A stretch of 64,000 nt of DNA, taken from the NCBI RefSeq assembly GCF_000380505.1, contig NZ_AQYH01000020.1, forward strand, positions 177,799 to 241,798, in the 5' to 3' direction. The notes under the pieces were generated by a model. It was not told the DNA's origin. It saw only the letters and a program-made list of their open reading frames with translations, and did not search any database. Source of the DNA: Kaistia granuli DSM 23481. GTDB lineage: Bacteria; Pseudomonadota; Alphaproteobacteria; Rhizobiales; Kaistiaceae. The position numbers and the translations under genes were made by a program. Of the stretch, positions 1-8,952 are shown in pieces (the stretch's first letter is position 1; every line of letters starts with the position of its first letter).

Positions 1-833
1 CTGGCCAGCGTCGCCGCGAACTTGTCGTTGCCGCGCGGGCCGACCCGGCCGCTTTCGATCCGGAAGCCGTAGCGTTCGCCGACCGTGTGGATGTCGGAGA
101 GATGGGCGACCCGCCAGCGCGGCGCGCCCGGGGCGGCGGGGCGGAAGGCGGTGAAGGTGCGCGGCTGCGCCATGGTGGCGTCGGCGATGCCCCAGATCAG
201 CGCGGCGATGGCGAGATAGAGCGAGAGCAGCACGACGCCATTGGCGACGGCGACCAGCGCCAATTGGCGCGGCGCGGCGAGATCGGCCAGCGTGCCGACC
301 CAGCGCGTCGCCGGCCAGACCAGCAGCGCCAGTCCGAGCGCCAGCGCGAACACGATCAGCCCGGCGACGGCGGCGGTGACGGCGCGCGCCCTGGCGATCG
401 TCTTCGGCGGCGCGTTGGAACGCGACAGCAGGCGGTGTTCGGTCAAGTGGCGCAGGGTTTCGCGGCAGAGCGCATAGAGCGGCTGCACGGCGACGGAGTT
501 CAGCGACCAGAAGCTGCTCTCGAGCATGCGGAAGGCCCGCCGCCCGCCGAACCAGCCGATCAGGCCGAGGGCTGCCAGAAAGAGCAGGGGGGCGAGGCCG
601 GTATAGACGATCGCCGCCTGACGTGAGGCGATCCGGAGCCAGATCGACAGGAGAACCGGCACCAGCCCGAGGGCGAGCGCCGGCAGTCCCATCAGCAGCG
701 TCCAGGCGATGATCAGCTTGATCGGGCTGATCTCTGCCAAGAGCGACCCGGCGATCGCCAGCAGCGACCGCTGCTTGGTGCTGGACGCGTCGTCTTCAAT
801 ATCGCCCCCGCGGGGGTCCACCATCGGCTTCAT
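1..833 (-). CDS. Metallophosphoesterase with N-terminal membrane domain (3' part outside window)
   Basis: The frame is open from an ATG at 833 to the window edge, giving about 277 residues of a longer protein. The first 220 or so residues hold several hydrophobic stretches that read as membrane spans. They are followed by WRVAHLSDIHTVGE, the D-x-H metal-binding start of calcineurin-like phosphoesterases. The remaining metal motifs would lie beyond position 1. Substrate unknown. The start is the only good ATG before the next gene (872-1423, same strand, 38 bp away). Confidence 0.75.
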   Translation of the reverse strand, partial: MKPMVDPRGGDIEDDASSTKQRSLLAIAGSLLAEISPIKLIIAWTLLMGLPALALGLVPVLLSIWLRIASRQAAIVYTGLAPLLFLAALGLIGWFGGRRAFRMLESSFWSLNSVAVQPLYALCRETLRHLTEHRLLSRSNAPPKTIARARAVTAAVAGLIVFALALGLALLVWPATRWVGTLADLAAPRQLALVAVANGVVLLSLYLAIAALIWGIADATMAQPRTFTAFRPAAPGAPRWRVAHLSDIHTVGERYGFRIESGRVGPRGNDKFAATLA

Positions 834-871
834 CCGCGGCTCCGGCGCAGGGGCGACATCATGCTATCGGC

Positions 872-1423
872 TCAGCTGGTGCTGCCGGCGGGCGTCGTCG
901 ACGGCGCTGCCTCGGGGGCAGGGGCGGCCGTCGCGTCCGAGGGAGCGCCGAGCGCGTCGCGGAGCGCCCGCTCCTGTTCGTCGGTCAGCGAGGTCCGCAT
1001 GACCGTGCCGCCGACGCCGCGCAGGTCGGCGAGCACCTTGTCGGTGGTCATCTTGCGGATCAGCAGGAACAGGCCGGCATTGCCGGGAGCCAGCGATTCC
1101 GCGGCGTCCTTCATGAACTGGTCATTGATGCCGACATCGGTGAGCTTGCCGCCCAGCGCGCCCGAGGCGGCGCCGATCGCTGTGCCGACCAGCGGCATCA
1201 GGAAGATGAAGCCGACCAGCGTGCCCCAGAAGGCACCCGACACCGCGCCGGCAGCCGTCGTGTTGACCAGCTGGTTCAGCTTGATGCGACCCTTGTCGTC
1301 GCGCACGGCGACAACCGCGTCGGCGAGCTCGATCAGGTACTCCTTCTGCATCTCCAGGACCTTCTCCCGGACTTCTTCAGCCTTCTGCTCGGAAGGGAAG
1401 GCGATGAATACGAGGTCGCTCAT
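872..1423 (-). CDS. DUF1269 family protein
   Basis: 183 residues beginning MSDLVFIAFPSEQKAEEV, the typical start of DUF1269 proteins. A glycine/alanine-rich segment around residues 60-95 (GAVSGAFWGTLVGFIFLMP) is the family's hydrophobic core and may insert into or lie on membranes. The C-terminal 25 residues are Ala/Pro/Ser-rich. An in-frame ATG lies 12 nt upstream, but a GGAG six nt before position 1423 supports the start used here. No biochemical function is established for the family. Confidence 0.8.
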   Translation of the reverse strand: MSDLVFIAFPSEQKAEEVREKVLEMQKEYLIELADAVVAVRDDKGRIKLNQLVNTTAAGAVSGAFWGTLVGFIFLMPLVGTAIGAASGALGGKLTDVGINDQFMKDAAESLAPGNAGLFLLIRKMTTDKVLADLRGVGGTVMRTSLTDEQERALRDALGAPSDATAAPAPEAAPSTTPAGSTS

Positions 1424-1711
1424 TGTAGACTCCATCGTTCAGGACGATTTCGAACAGGCTGCCGGTTTGCCCGGTCAGCGGCTCGCGGGCGGCCGCCGGG
1501 TCGCGGGCGAGGCCCGGCCGACGCGGCTACCATATCCTGCCGATCGAATATTGCGAGCGTGCGGAATCCCATCCGCGGGCGTTGCGTCCCAAATCGCGGC
1601 CACCGACGTCCGGTTGCGCCTTCAACAGCGCGTGAGGCGAGCCGAATGGCCGCATTCGGACTGAAAGGATCGATTGCCGCAGGGTGGAAATTAGCGGTGG
1701 AAACGTCGGGC
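1424..1711. other. Intergenic region without a recognised gene
   Basis: Between the DUF1269 gene and the SOS-type promoter at 1712 I see no frame with family resemblance. Short open frames here overlap on both strands and look like GC-rich noise. The minus-strand promoter of the DUF1269 gene should be in this stretch, but I could not place it. Confidence 0.5.
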
Positions 1712-1740
1712 TTGACCAAAAGAACAAAACGTGAACAAAT
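1712..1740 (+). promoter_or_regulatory. Promoter with embedded LexA (SOS) box
   Basis: TTGACC (1712-1717) and ACAAAT (1735-1740) are spaced 17 bp, as -35 and -10. Between them lies GAACAAAACGTGAAC (1722-1736), a perfect GAAC-N7-GAAC match to the alphaproteobacterial LexA box. A bound LexA would cover the spacer and block RNA polymerase. The first gene downstream is the short peptide at 1772; dnaE follows at 1953. The box also resembles the second lexA box (GTACAAAACGCGAAC at 26803). Confidence 0.75.
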
Positions 1741-1771
1741 GAGATATCGACAGTCCGATTAGGAGATAGCC

Positions 1772-1870
1772 ATGACAGCCTATATCCGTGACGCGGCAGC
1801 CCTCGGCGCCTTGATGCTCTTCATCGCGATGATCGGCCTGTGGTCGGATCTGCTCGTCGCCATCGTCTGA
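1772..1870 (+). CDS. 32-residue single-span membrane peptide, probably SOS-induced
   Basis: ATG at 1772, preceded by AGGAG (1761-1765), opens a 32-codon frame starting MTAYIRDAAALG. Residues 8-32 form one hydrophobic segment with a single Asp, so the product should sit in the inner membrane. The promoter upstream has a perfect LexA box. Size, topology and control resemble SidA, the 29-residue SOS cell-division inhibitor of Caulobacter; this is analogy, not demonstrated homology. It ends 82 bp before dnaE and may be co-transcribed with it. The ribosome-binding site and promoter argue that it is a real gene. Confidence 0.6.
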   Translation: MTAYIRDAAALGALMLFIAMIGLWSDLLVAIV

Positions 1871-1952
1871 CCGGCAAGGGCGGGAGAAAGGCGGCCGCGT
1901 GATGGACAGGCGGGCTGCTCTCGCCGTAAATCGGGCGGAAGAGGATCGCCTG

Positions 1953-4900
1953 ATGAGTCATATCGCCCGGGACGTCGGATTTGTTCACCTGCGGGTCCAC
2001 TCCGCCTATTCGCTGCTCGAAGGGGCGCTGCCGCTCAAGACGCTGATCAAGCTGGCGGCGGCGGACAAGATGCCGGCGCTGGGCCTGACCGATACCGGCA
2101 ATCTGTTCGGCGCGCTGGAATTCTCCGAGAAGACGGTGGAGACCGGTATCCAGCCGATCATCGGCTGCCAGGTCGCCATTCAGTTCGATGACGGCTTCGA
2201 GCCGTCGCGGCGGCCGGTCTCCGGCCAGAAGACGCTTTCCGATCTTGTCATGATCGCGTCGAACGAGGCCGGCTACTGGAACCTTGTCCGCCTGGTCTCG
2301 CGGGCCTTCATGGAGACGGATGCCGGCGACAAGCCGCATATCAAGTTCGCCGATCTCGAGGAATCGCATCAGGGCCTGATCGTCCTCACCGGCGGCGGCG
2401 CCGGACCGCTCGACCAGGCGATCCGGGTCGGGCAGGGCGCCTTCGCCGAGCGGCGGCTGGAGCGCATGGCCGGCCTGCTGGGCGACCGGCTCTATGTCGA
2501 ATTGCAGCGCCACAGGACGATCGAGGAGCAGCGGGCCGAACCGGAGCTGATCGATCTCGCCTATCGCCACGGCCTGCCCTTGGTCGCGACCAACGAGGCG
2601 TTCTTCCCGAAGCGCGACGACTACGAGGCGCATGACGCGCTGGTCGCCATTGCCGAGGGTGCGGTGGTGGCCGACGAGAAGCGCCGGCGGCTGACGCCCG
2701 AGCACTATTTCAAGTCGCGCGCCGAGATGGTCGAGCTGTTCGCCGACCTGCCGGAGGCGACCGACAATTCGGTCGAGATCGCGCTGCGCTGTTCCTACAG
2801 GCCGATGAAGCGCAAGCCGATCCTGCCGCGCTTCGCCGGCGCCGACGCCGAGCCCGAGGCGGCGGAGCTGGCCGAGGTCGCGGCGCTGCGCGATCTCGCC
2901 AGAACCGGCCTCGAGAAGCGGCTGGCCTTCCATGGCCTCGCGCCGGGGCTGACCGACAAGGACTATTGGGACCGGCTGGAATTCGAGCTGTCCGTCATCG
3001 AGAAGATGAAGTTCCCCGGCTACTTCCTGATCGTCGCCGACTTCATCCAGTGGGCGAAGTCGAAGGATATTCCCGTCGGGCCGGGCCGTGGTTCGGGCGC
3101 CGGCTCGCTGGTCGCCTGGTCGCTGACCATCACCGATCTCGATCCGATGCGCTTCGCGCTGCTGTTCGAGCGATTCCTCAATCCCGAGCGCGTGTCGATG
3201 CCGGACTTCGACATCGACTTCTGCCAGGACCGGCGCGGCGAGGTCATCGACTACGTCCAGCAGAAATACGGCGCCGCCCAGGTGGCGCAGATCATCACCT
3301 TCGGAACGCTGCAGGCGCGCGCCGTGCTGCGCGACGTCGGCCGCGTGCTGCAGATGCCGTACGGCCAGGTCGATCGGCTGTCGAAGATGGTGCCTCAGAA
3401 CCCGGCCAACCCGGTCTCGCTGGCGCAGGCGCTCATCGACGAGCCGCGCCTGCGCGAGGCGCGCGACGAGGATCCGGCGGTCGCCCAGCTGCTGGGCATG
3501 GCGCAGAAGCTCGAGGGCTTGTATCGCCACGCCTCGACCCATGCCGCCGGCATCGTGATCGGCGACCGGCGGCTCGATGCGCTGGTGCCGCTCTATCGCG
3601 ATCCGCGCTCGACCATGCCGGTCACCCAGTTCAACATGAAGTGGGTCGAGAGCGCCGGCCTGGTCAAGTTTGACTTCCTCGGCCTGAAGACGCTGACGAC
3701 GCTGTCGACGGCGCTGAAGCTGATCGCCAAGCGCGGCATCGAGGTCGATCTCGCCGCCATCCCGCTCGACGACCGGGCGAGCTACGACATGCTGACGCGG
3801 GGCGAGACCGTCGGCGTGTTCCAGCTGGAAAGCCAGGGCATGCGCAAGGCCCTGATGGGCATGCGGCCGGACCGGTTCGAGGACATCATCGCGCTCGTGG
3901 CGCTCTATCGTCCGGGCCCGATGGACAACATCCCGACCTACAACGCCCGCAAGCATGGCGAGGAGAAGCCGGACTATTATCATCCGCTGATCGAGGTCGT
4001 GCTCAAGGAGACGCACGGCGTCGTCATCTACCAGGAACAGGTGATGCAGATCGCGCAGATCCTGTCCGGCTACTCACTCGGCGAAGCCGACATGCTGCGC
4101 CGTGCCATGGGCAAGAAGATCAAGGCCGAGATGGATGCGCAGCGCGACCGCTTCGTGGTCGGCGCCGTCAAGCAGGGGCTGACCAAGGACCACGCCAACA
4201 CCATCTTCGACATGTTGGCCAAGTTCGCCGACTACGGCTTCAACAAGAGCCACGCGGCGGCCTACGCGCTCGTCGCCTACCAGACCGCCTATCTGAAGGC
4301 GAACTACCCGGTCGAGTTCCTCGCCGCGTCGATGACGCTCGACATGGGCAATACCGAGAAGCTGAACGATTTCCGCCGCGAGGCGATGCGTCTCGGTATC
4401 ACTGTCGAGTTGCCCAGCGTCAACCGCTCCGGTGCGGTGTTCGACGTCGAGGAGGGGCGCATCCTCTATTCGCTGGCGGCGGTCAAGGGCGTCGGCAGCC
4501 AGGCGGTCGAGCATCTGGTCGAGAGCCGGGCCGACCGTCGTTTCCGCGATCTCTCCGATTTCGCCGCCCGGATCAATCCGCGCATCCTGAACAAGCGGAC
4601 GCTGGAAAGCCTGATCTGCGCCGGCGCGCTGGACGGGCTCAATCCGGACCGCGCCAGCGTCATGGCCGGCGTCGAGCGGATCATGGCGATCGGCAACCGG
4701 GTGGTCGAGGGCGCCGCCATCGGCCAGGACGAATTGTTCGGCGAGGGCGGGCAGGGCGAGACGCTGACCCTGCCGGCGGTCGATCCGTGGATGCCGTCCG
4801 AGCGGCTGCAGCGCGAGCATGCAGTCGTCGGCTTCTATCTGAGCGCCCACCCGCTCGACGAATACGGGCCGATCCTGAAGAACATGCGGGTCCAGACCTG

Positions 4901-5414
4901 GGCGGAGTTTTCCGAATCCGTCCGTCTCGGCGCCGCCGCCGGTCGTCTGGCCGGCACGGTGACGACGCGGCAGGAACGCCGGACGAAATCCGGCAACAAG
5001 ATGGGCATCGTCCAGTTCTCCGATCCGACCGGCCAGTTCGAGGCCATCCTGTTCTCCGAGGCGCTCAACGAATATCGCGACCGGCTGGAGCCCGGCCAGT
5101 CGGTCATCCTGCAGGTCGGCGCGGAAGACCGGCCCGAAGGCATCAGCATCCGCATCGTCACGGTGAAGCCGCTCGACCAGATCACGACCGGCATCAAGCA
5201 GCTGCGCGTGTTCCTGCGCGGCGAGGAGCCGCTGCAGAGCCTCGAACGCCATCTGCCCAAGGGCAGAGGGGACGGCGATGTCAGCCTGGTGCTGATGCTG
5301 GACAAGGGCCAGAAGGAGGTCGAGGTGCAGCTGCCGGGCCGCTACCAACTGTCGCCGCAGATCGCCAGCGCGCTCCGCGCCGTCAGCGGCGTCGTGCAGG
5401 TGGAGCTGGTGTAG
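1953..5414 (+). CDS. dnaE: DNA polymerase III subunit alpha
   Basis: Replicative polymerase catalytic subunit, 1153 residues. The start MSHIARDVGFVHLRVHS is chosen because GAGG lies 8 nt upstream and homologues begin here; an upstream ATG (1899) would add 18 unrelated residues. The PHP domain covers about residues 6-280. Its first metal motif reads HLRVHS, without the second His of active PHP exonucleases, so it is probably inactive as in E. coli. The polymerase core has GPGRGSGAGS near 376 and the catalytic aspartates in PDFDIDF near 416. An HhH motif lies near 845, a clamp-binding QDELF near 926 and an OB fold near 990-1045. It may be partly transcribed from the LexA-box promoter at 1712. 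Confidence 0.97.
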   Translation: MSHIARDVGFVHLRVHSAYSLLEGALPLKTLIKLAAADKMPALGLTDTGNLFGALEFSEKTVETGIQPIIGCQVAIQFDDGFEPSRRPVSGQKTLSDLVMIASNEAGYWNLVRLVSRAFMETDAGDKPHIKFADLEESHQGLIVLTGGGAGPLDQAIRVGQGAFAERRLERMAGLLGDRLYVELQRHRTIEEQRAEPELIDLAYRHGLPLVATNEAFFPKRDDYEAHDALVAIAEGAVVADEKRRRLTPEHYFKSRAEMVELFADLPEATDNSVEIALRCSYRPMKRKPILPRFAGADAEPEAAELAEVAALRDLARTGLEKRLAFHGLAPGLTDKDYWDRLEFELSVIEKMKFPGYFLIVADFIQWAKSKDIPVGPGRGSGAGSLVAWSLTITDLDPMRFALLFERFLNPERVSMPDFDIDFCQDRRGEVIDYVQQKYGAAQVAQIITFGTLQARAVLRDVGRVLQMPYGQVDRLSKMVPQNPANPVSLAQALIDEPRLREARDEDPAVAQLLGMAQKLEGLYRHASTHAAGIVIGDRRLDALVPLYRDPRSTMPVTQFNMKWVESAGLVKFDFLGLKTLTTLSTALKLIAKRGIEVDLAAIPLDDRASYDMLTRGETVGVFQLESQGMRKALMGMRPDRFEDIIALVALYRPGPMDNIPTYNARKHGEEKPDYYHPLIEVVLKETHGVVIYQEQVMQIAQILSGYSLGEADMLRRAMGKKIKAEMDAQRDRFVVGAVKQGLTKDHANTIFDMLAKFADYGFNKSHAAAYALVAYQTAYLKANYPVEFLAASMTLDMGNTEKLNDFRREAMRLGITVELPSVNRSGAVFDVEEGRILYSLAAVKGVGSQAVEHLVESRADRRFRDLSDFAARINPRILNKRTLESLICAGALDGLNPDRASVMAGVERIMAIGNRVVEGAAIGQDELFGEGGQGETLTLPAVDPWMPSERLQREHAVVGFYLSAHPLDEYGPILKNMRVQTWAEFSESVRLGAAAGRLAGTVTTRQERRTKSGNKMGIVQFSDPTGQFEAILFSEALNEYRDRLEPGQSVILQVGAEDRPEGISIRIVTVKPLDQITTGIKQLRVFLRGEEPLQSLERHLPKGRGDGDVSLVLMLDKGQKEVEVQLPGRYQLSPQIASALRAVSGVVQVELV

Positions 5415-5434
5415 TCATTGCCATGCGGCGATGA

Positions 5435-5490
5435 CACGCTCGCCGTCATCCCGTCCCCCGAGACGGCATCCATCCAGCCGGGTTGGGAAA
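5435..5490. repeat. Half copy of the palindromic intergenic repeat
   Basis: The first 19 bases (cacgctcgccgtcatcccg, 5435-5453) are identical to 48178-48196. ATCCATCCAGCCGGGTTG, ending near 5487, matches the middle of the copy at 20104-20218 apart from one base. The right half is missing, so this is a truncated element in the dnaE-rpsB gap. Confidence 0.6.
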
Positions 5491-5538
5491 TCTGTCGCCA
5501 CCCTCCCCATCTTGTGTTGATGCAGTGCGGCGAAACGC

Positions 5539-5567
5539 TTGCGCTCTGGCCTTTCGCCGCCTATAAG
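5539..5567 (+). promoter_or_regulatory. Candidate promoter of rpsB-tsf
   Basis: TTGCGC (5539-5544) is followed after 17 bp by TATAAG (5562-5567). CTTGCG is a common alphaproteobacterial -35 variant and the -10 matches five of six bases. Initiation near 5574 would give a leader of about 118 nt before rpsB, long enough for the S2 autoregulation known in other bacteria. I could not identify the S2 site itself. Confidence 0.5.
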
Positions 5568-5691
5568 GCGCGCATTCCACACGTGGGGCTCGGGCTCCGG
5601 CGGCGATTTGCGAATCGTCCGACGGAACCCACCGGTGTCGCAATCGCGGCTTTCCCCACGGAGGTTAGAACCGGTAAAAGGAGATAGGGCC

Positions 5692-6483
5692 ATGGCTCTC
5701 CCGGATTATTCGATGCGTCAGCTGCTCGAGGCAGGCGTTCACTTCGGTCACCAGAAGCATCGCTGGAACCCGAAGATGGCGCCGTACCTGTATGGCGTCC
5801 GCAACAACATCCACATCATCGACCTGGCCCAGACCGTGCCGATGCTGCATCGTGCGCTCCAGGCTGTCAGCGACACGGTCGCCGGCGGTGGTCGCGTTCT
5901 CTTTGTCGGCACCAAGCGCCAGGCTTCCGAGCCGGTCGCCGCGGCTGCCAAGCGTTGCGCCCAGTACTATGTCAACTCGCGTTGGCTCGGCGGCATGCTG
6001 ACGAACTGGAAGACGATCTCGCATTCGATCCAGCGCCTGCGTCACCTCGACGAGCTGCTGTCTTCGGACGTGCAGGGCCTGACCAAGAAGGAGCGTCTGA
6101 CGCTGTCGCGCGAGCGCGACAAGCTCGAGAACGCCCTTGGTGGCATCAAGGACATGGGCGGCATTCCGGACCTCCTGTTCGTCATCGACACGAACAAGGA
6201 AGCACTGGCCATTCAGGAAGCCCGTCGCCTGAACATCCCGGTCGCGGCCATCATCGATTCGAACTCGGATCCCGATGGCATCACCTACCCGATCCCCGGC
6301 AATGACGACGCCGGCCGCGCGCTGACGCTCTATGGCGACCTGGTCGCCCGCGCTGCCCTCGACGGCATCCTGCGCGCTTCGGGTTCGGCTGGCATCGATC
6401 TCGGCGAGCAGGAAGAAGTCTACGAAGAGGCTCTTCCGGTCGAGGAAGTCCCGGCTGAGGAAGCCCCGGCCGCTTCGGTCTGA
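5692..6483 (+). CDS. rpsB: 30S ribosomal protein S2
   Basis: 263 residues starting [20 protein letters not shown], the usual S2 N terminus, with AGGAGA about 8 nt upstream. S2 motifs include [20 protein letters not shown] and [12 protein letters not shown]. The last 20 or so residues form an acidic Glu/Ala/Pro/Val tail ([13 protein letters not shown]) typical of alphaproteobacteria. It binds the head-platform junction of the small subunit. It is followed by tsf after a hairpin, the standard rpsB-tsf pair. A longer frame opens at 5539 but runs through the leader. Confidence 0.98.
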   Translation: MALPDYSMRQLLEAGVHFGHQKHRWNPKMAPYLYGVRNNIHIIDLAQTVPMLHRALQAVSDTVAGGGRVLFVGTKRQASEPVAAAAKRCAQYYVNSRWLGGMLTNWKTISHSIQRLRHLDELLSSDVQGLTKKERLTLSRERDKLENALGGIKDMGGIPDLLFVIDTNKEALAIQEARRLNIPVAAIIDSNSDPDGITYPIPGNDDAGRALTLYGDLVARAALDGILRASGSAGIDLGEQEEVYEEALPVEEVPAEEAPAASV

Positions 6484-6534
6484 TGTGAACGCGCCGTCGC
6501 ACGCCAAGCGCGATGGATCGACTGAAACAAACGC

Positions 6535-6556
6535 AGCCGGGCGCTTTTGCCCGGCT
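6535..6556 (+). terminator. Hairpin between rpsB and tsf (attenuator-like)
   Basis: AGCCGGGC (6535-6542) pairs perfectly with GCCCGGCT (6549-6556) around a GCTTTT loop. No clear U-run follows, so it is probably a partial terminator or attenuator that lowers tsf relative to rpsB, as described for this pair in E. coli. Confidence 0.6.
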
Positions 6557-6588
6557 GTTCGTTAGAACAACGTGAAACGAGGCAGACG

Positions 6589-7515
6589 ATGACCATTTCC
6601 GCTTCGATGGTGAAGGACCTGCGCGAGAAGACCGGCGCGGGCATGATGGACTGCAAGGCGGCGCTGATCGAGAACGGCGGCGACGTCGAGGCTTCGATCG
6701 ATTGGCTGCGGACCAAGGGTCTGGCCAAGGCGGCGAAGAAGGCCGGCCGCGTCGCGGCTGAGGGTCTCGTCGGCGTTGCGTCGTCGGGCCTGAAGGCGGT
6801 TGTCGTCGAGGTCAATTCCGAGACCGATTTCGTCGCCCGCAACGCCGAGTTCCAGCAGCTGGTACTCAACGTCGCGCAGGCAGCGCTCGACACGGACGGT
6901 TCGGTCGGCGCTGTCGCCGCTGCGACCTTCCCCGGCTCCGACAAGAATGTCGAGCAGGCGATCACCACCGCCGTCGCCACGATCGGCGAGCACATGAACC
7001 TGCGCCGCTCGGCCGCCGTCACCGTCAATGACGGCGTCGTCGCCAGCTACATCCACTCGGCCGTCGCGCCGGGCATCGGCAAGATCGGCGTTCTCGTCGG
7101 CCTCGAGTCGACCGGCGACAAGGACCAGCTCCTCGCGCTCGGCCGCCAGGTCGCGATGCACATCGCCGCCACCAACCCGCTGGCCGTTCGCAGTGAAGAG
7201 CTCGACGCCGACGTTGTGGCGCGTGAGCGCTCCGTCTACGCCGAGCAGGCGCGCGAGTCCGGCAAGCCGGAAGCGATCATCGAGAAGATGGTCGAGGGTC
7301 GCGTCCGCAAGTTCTATGAGGAAGTCGTGCTTCTCTCGCAGGCCTTCGTGATCAACCCCGACCTGACCGTCGAGAAGGCCCTCAAGGCCGCCGAGGCGGA
7401 TGTCGGCGCGCCGATCGAGCTGAAGACCTTCGTCTCGTTCCGCCTCGGTGAGGGCGTCGAGAAGGAAGAGTCCGATTTCGCCGCCGAAGTCGCTGCGGCC
7501 GCCGGCACGAAATAA
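6589..7515 (+). CDS. tsf: Translation elongation factor Ts
   Basis: 308 residues from [20 protein letters not shown] (6579-6582) lies six nt before this ATG, and the N terminus matches the EF-Ts UBA-like domain ([13 protein letters not shown]). The EF-Tu contact motif TDFVARN is present near residue 82. EF-Ts exchanges GDP for GTP on EF-Tu. An upstream ATG at 6547 lies inside the hairpin and is unlikely. A strong terminator-like hairpin follows at 7550. Confidence 0.98.
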   Translation: MTISASMVKDLREKTGAGMMDCKAALIENGGDVEASIDWLRTKGLAKAAKKAGRVAAEGLVGVASSGLKAVVVEVNSETDFVARNAEFQQLVLNVAQAALDTDGSVGAVAAATFPGSDKNVEQAITTAVATIGEHMNLRRSAAVTVNDGVVASYIHSAVAPGIGKIGVLVGLESTGDKDQLLALGRQVAMHIAATNPLAVRSEELDADVVARERSVYAEQARESGKPEAIIEKMVEGRVRKFYEEVVLLSQAFVINPDLTVEKALKAAEADVGAPIELKTFVSFRLGEGVEKEESDFAAEVAAAAGTK

Positions 7516-7549
7516 TCGGGGAACACCAGTTCCTTCGCGAAAAACAATG

Positions 7550-7580
7550 GGGCGCCGGATGACAATCCGGCGCCCTTCGT
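7550..7580 (+). terminator. Terminator-like hairpin after tsf
   Basis: GGGCGCCGGAT (7550-7560) and ATCCGGCGCCC (7565-7575) form an 11-bp perfect stem with a GACA loop, followed by TTCGT. The U-run is short, so read-through into pyrH is possible. Confidence 0.65.
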
Positions 7581-7621
7581 GTATCCGGAGGCGCATTTCA
7601 TAAAGTGAAGAGGAAGCTAGT

Positions 7622-8344
7622 ATGGCGGAATCGGTCCGTTTTCGACGTGTCCTCCTCAAGGTCTCCGGCGAAGCGCTTCTGGGTGATCAGCCTTTCGGCA
7701 TCGATGAGAAAGTCATCGACCGGATCGCCGGCGAAGTCGGGCAGGCGGTCGAGCTGGGCGTCGAAGTCGGCCTCGTCGTCGGCGGTGGAAATATTTTTCG
7801 CGGCATGACCATCGCGAAGGCGGGCGGCAATCGCGTCGCCGGCGATCACATGGGCATGCTGGCGACCGTGATGAACGCCATCGGCATGCACGAGGCGCTC
7901 GAGCGTCGCGGCGTCTCCTCGCGCGTGTTCTCGGCGGTGCCGATGCCGACGATCTGCGAGACCTTCAGCCAGCAGCGTGCCGAACGCGCCCTGAAGCGCT
8001 CGAAGGTCGTGCTGTTCGCCGGCGGCACCGGCAATCCCTTCTTCACCACGGATTCGGGCGCGGCGCTGCGCGCGGCCGAGATGGGCTGCGAGGCGCTCTT
8101 CAAGGGCACCAATGTCGACGGCATCTATTCCGCCGACCCGCGCAAGGACCCGAACGCCGTCCGTTTCGAGCGCATGACGCATGCGGACGTGCTGTCGCGC
8201 GGCCTGCAGGTGATGGACACGGCCGCCGTTGCACTCGCTCGTGACAACGGCATTCCGCTTGTCGTATTTTCGATCCAGGAACCCAACGCGTTCGTCGATA
8301 TCCTGCGCGGCCAGGGCCGTGCGACGGTTGTCGCTGACGATTGA
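7622..8344 (+). CDS. pyrH: UMP kinase
   Basis: 240 residues, the normal length. It phosphorylates UMP to UDP with ATP in pyrimidine nucleotide synthesis. Visible motifs are [11 protein letters not shown] near the N terminus, the glycine-rich GGGNIFRG near 56, TDSGAALRA and [20 protein letters not shown] at 7611-7614 is seven nt before the ATG. It opens the pyrH-frr-uppS-cdsA-dxr-rseP run, with tight spacing throughout. Confidence 0.97.
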   Translation: MAESVRFRRVLLKVSGEALLGDQPFGIDEKVIDRIAGEVGQAVELGVEVGLVVGGGNIFRGMTIAKAGGNRVAGDHMGMLATVMNAIGMHEALERRGVSSRVFSAVPMPTICETFSQQRAERALKRSKVVLFAGGTGNPFFTTDSGAALRAAEMGCEALFKGTNVDGIYSADPRKDPNAVRFERMTHADVLSRGLQVMDTAAVALARDNGIPLVVFSIQEPNAFVDILRGQGRATVVADD

Positions 8345-8390
8345 TGTTCGCTGCCGCAATGTCGTCGGCGCGCCAATATATGAGGATGCC

Positions 8391-8936
8391 ATGAACTTCG
8401 ACGATCTCAAGCGCCGCATGGACGGTGCCGTCTCCGTCCTGAGGACCGAGCTTGCCGGGCTTCGCACCGGGCGCGCGTCCTCCAGCATGCTCGACCCGAT
8501 CGTCGTCAACGCCTATGGCTCGCATATGCCGATCACGCAGCTGGCGACGATCAGCGTTCCCGAGCCGCGCCTGATCATGGTGCAGGTCTGGGACCGCGCC
8601 ACGGCCGGCGCCGTCGAGAAGGCGATCCGCGAGTCGAGCCTCGGCCTGAATCCGGTCGTCGAGGGCCAGGTGTTCCGCATTCCGATCCCGGAGCTCAACG
8701 CCGAGCGCCGCCAGGAATTCGTCAAGGTCGCGCATAAGTATGCCGAAGCCGCCCGCGTCTCGGTCCGCCATGTCCGTCGTGACGGCATTGACGGGCTGAA
8801 GAAGAGCGAGAAGGACGGCATGAGCGAGGACGAGAGCCGCAAGCTCTCCGAGAAGGTCCAGAAACTCACCGACGACACCATCGCCGAGATCGACGCGATC
8901 CTCGCGGCGAAGGAAGCGGAGATCACGCAGATCTGA
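8391..8936 (+). CDS. frr: Ribosome recycling factor
   Basis: 181 residues. Together with EF-G it splits post-termination ribosomes. The start [17 protein letters not shown] is supported by GAGG (8382-8385) five nt upstream; an ATG at 8229 would overlap pyrH. Family motifs are [14 protein letters not shown] near residue 25, [11 protein letters not shown] near 100 and [14 protein letters not shown] near 128. It lies 46 bp after pyrH and 16 bp before uppS. Confidence 0.97.
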   Translation: MNFDDLKRRMDGAVSVLRTELAGLRTGRASSSMLDPIVVNAYGSHMPITQLATISVPEPRLIMVQVWDRATAGAVEKAIRESSLGLNPVVEGQVFRIPIPELNAERRQEFVKVAHKYAEAARVSVRHVRRDGIDGLKKSEKDGMSEDESRKLSEKVQKLTDDTIAEIDAILAAKEAEITQI

Positions 8937-8952
8937 TCGGGCGGGGATAGCC

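Noticed and set aside
1953..2800. Active PHP-domain proofreading exonuclease in DnaE
   Set aside because: The first metal motif reads HLRVHS instead of HxH, so the metal site is incomplete as in E. coli DnaE.
1821..4016. Open minus-strand frame of 731 codons opposite dnaE
   Set aside because: It is antisense to a clear DnaE. Its translation is Arg/Asp/Gln/His-rich without any family motif, as expected from a high-GC third-position shadow.
6561..6582. GAAC followed by a GAAAC-like sequence before tsf, similar to a LexA box
   Set aside because: The second half is not GAAC and the spacing is wrong.
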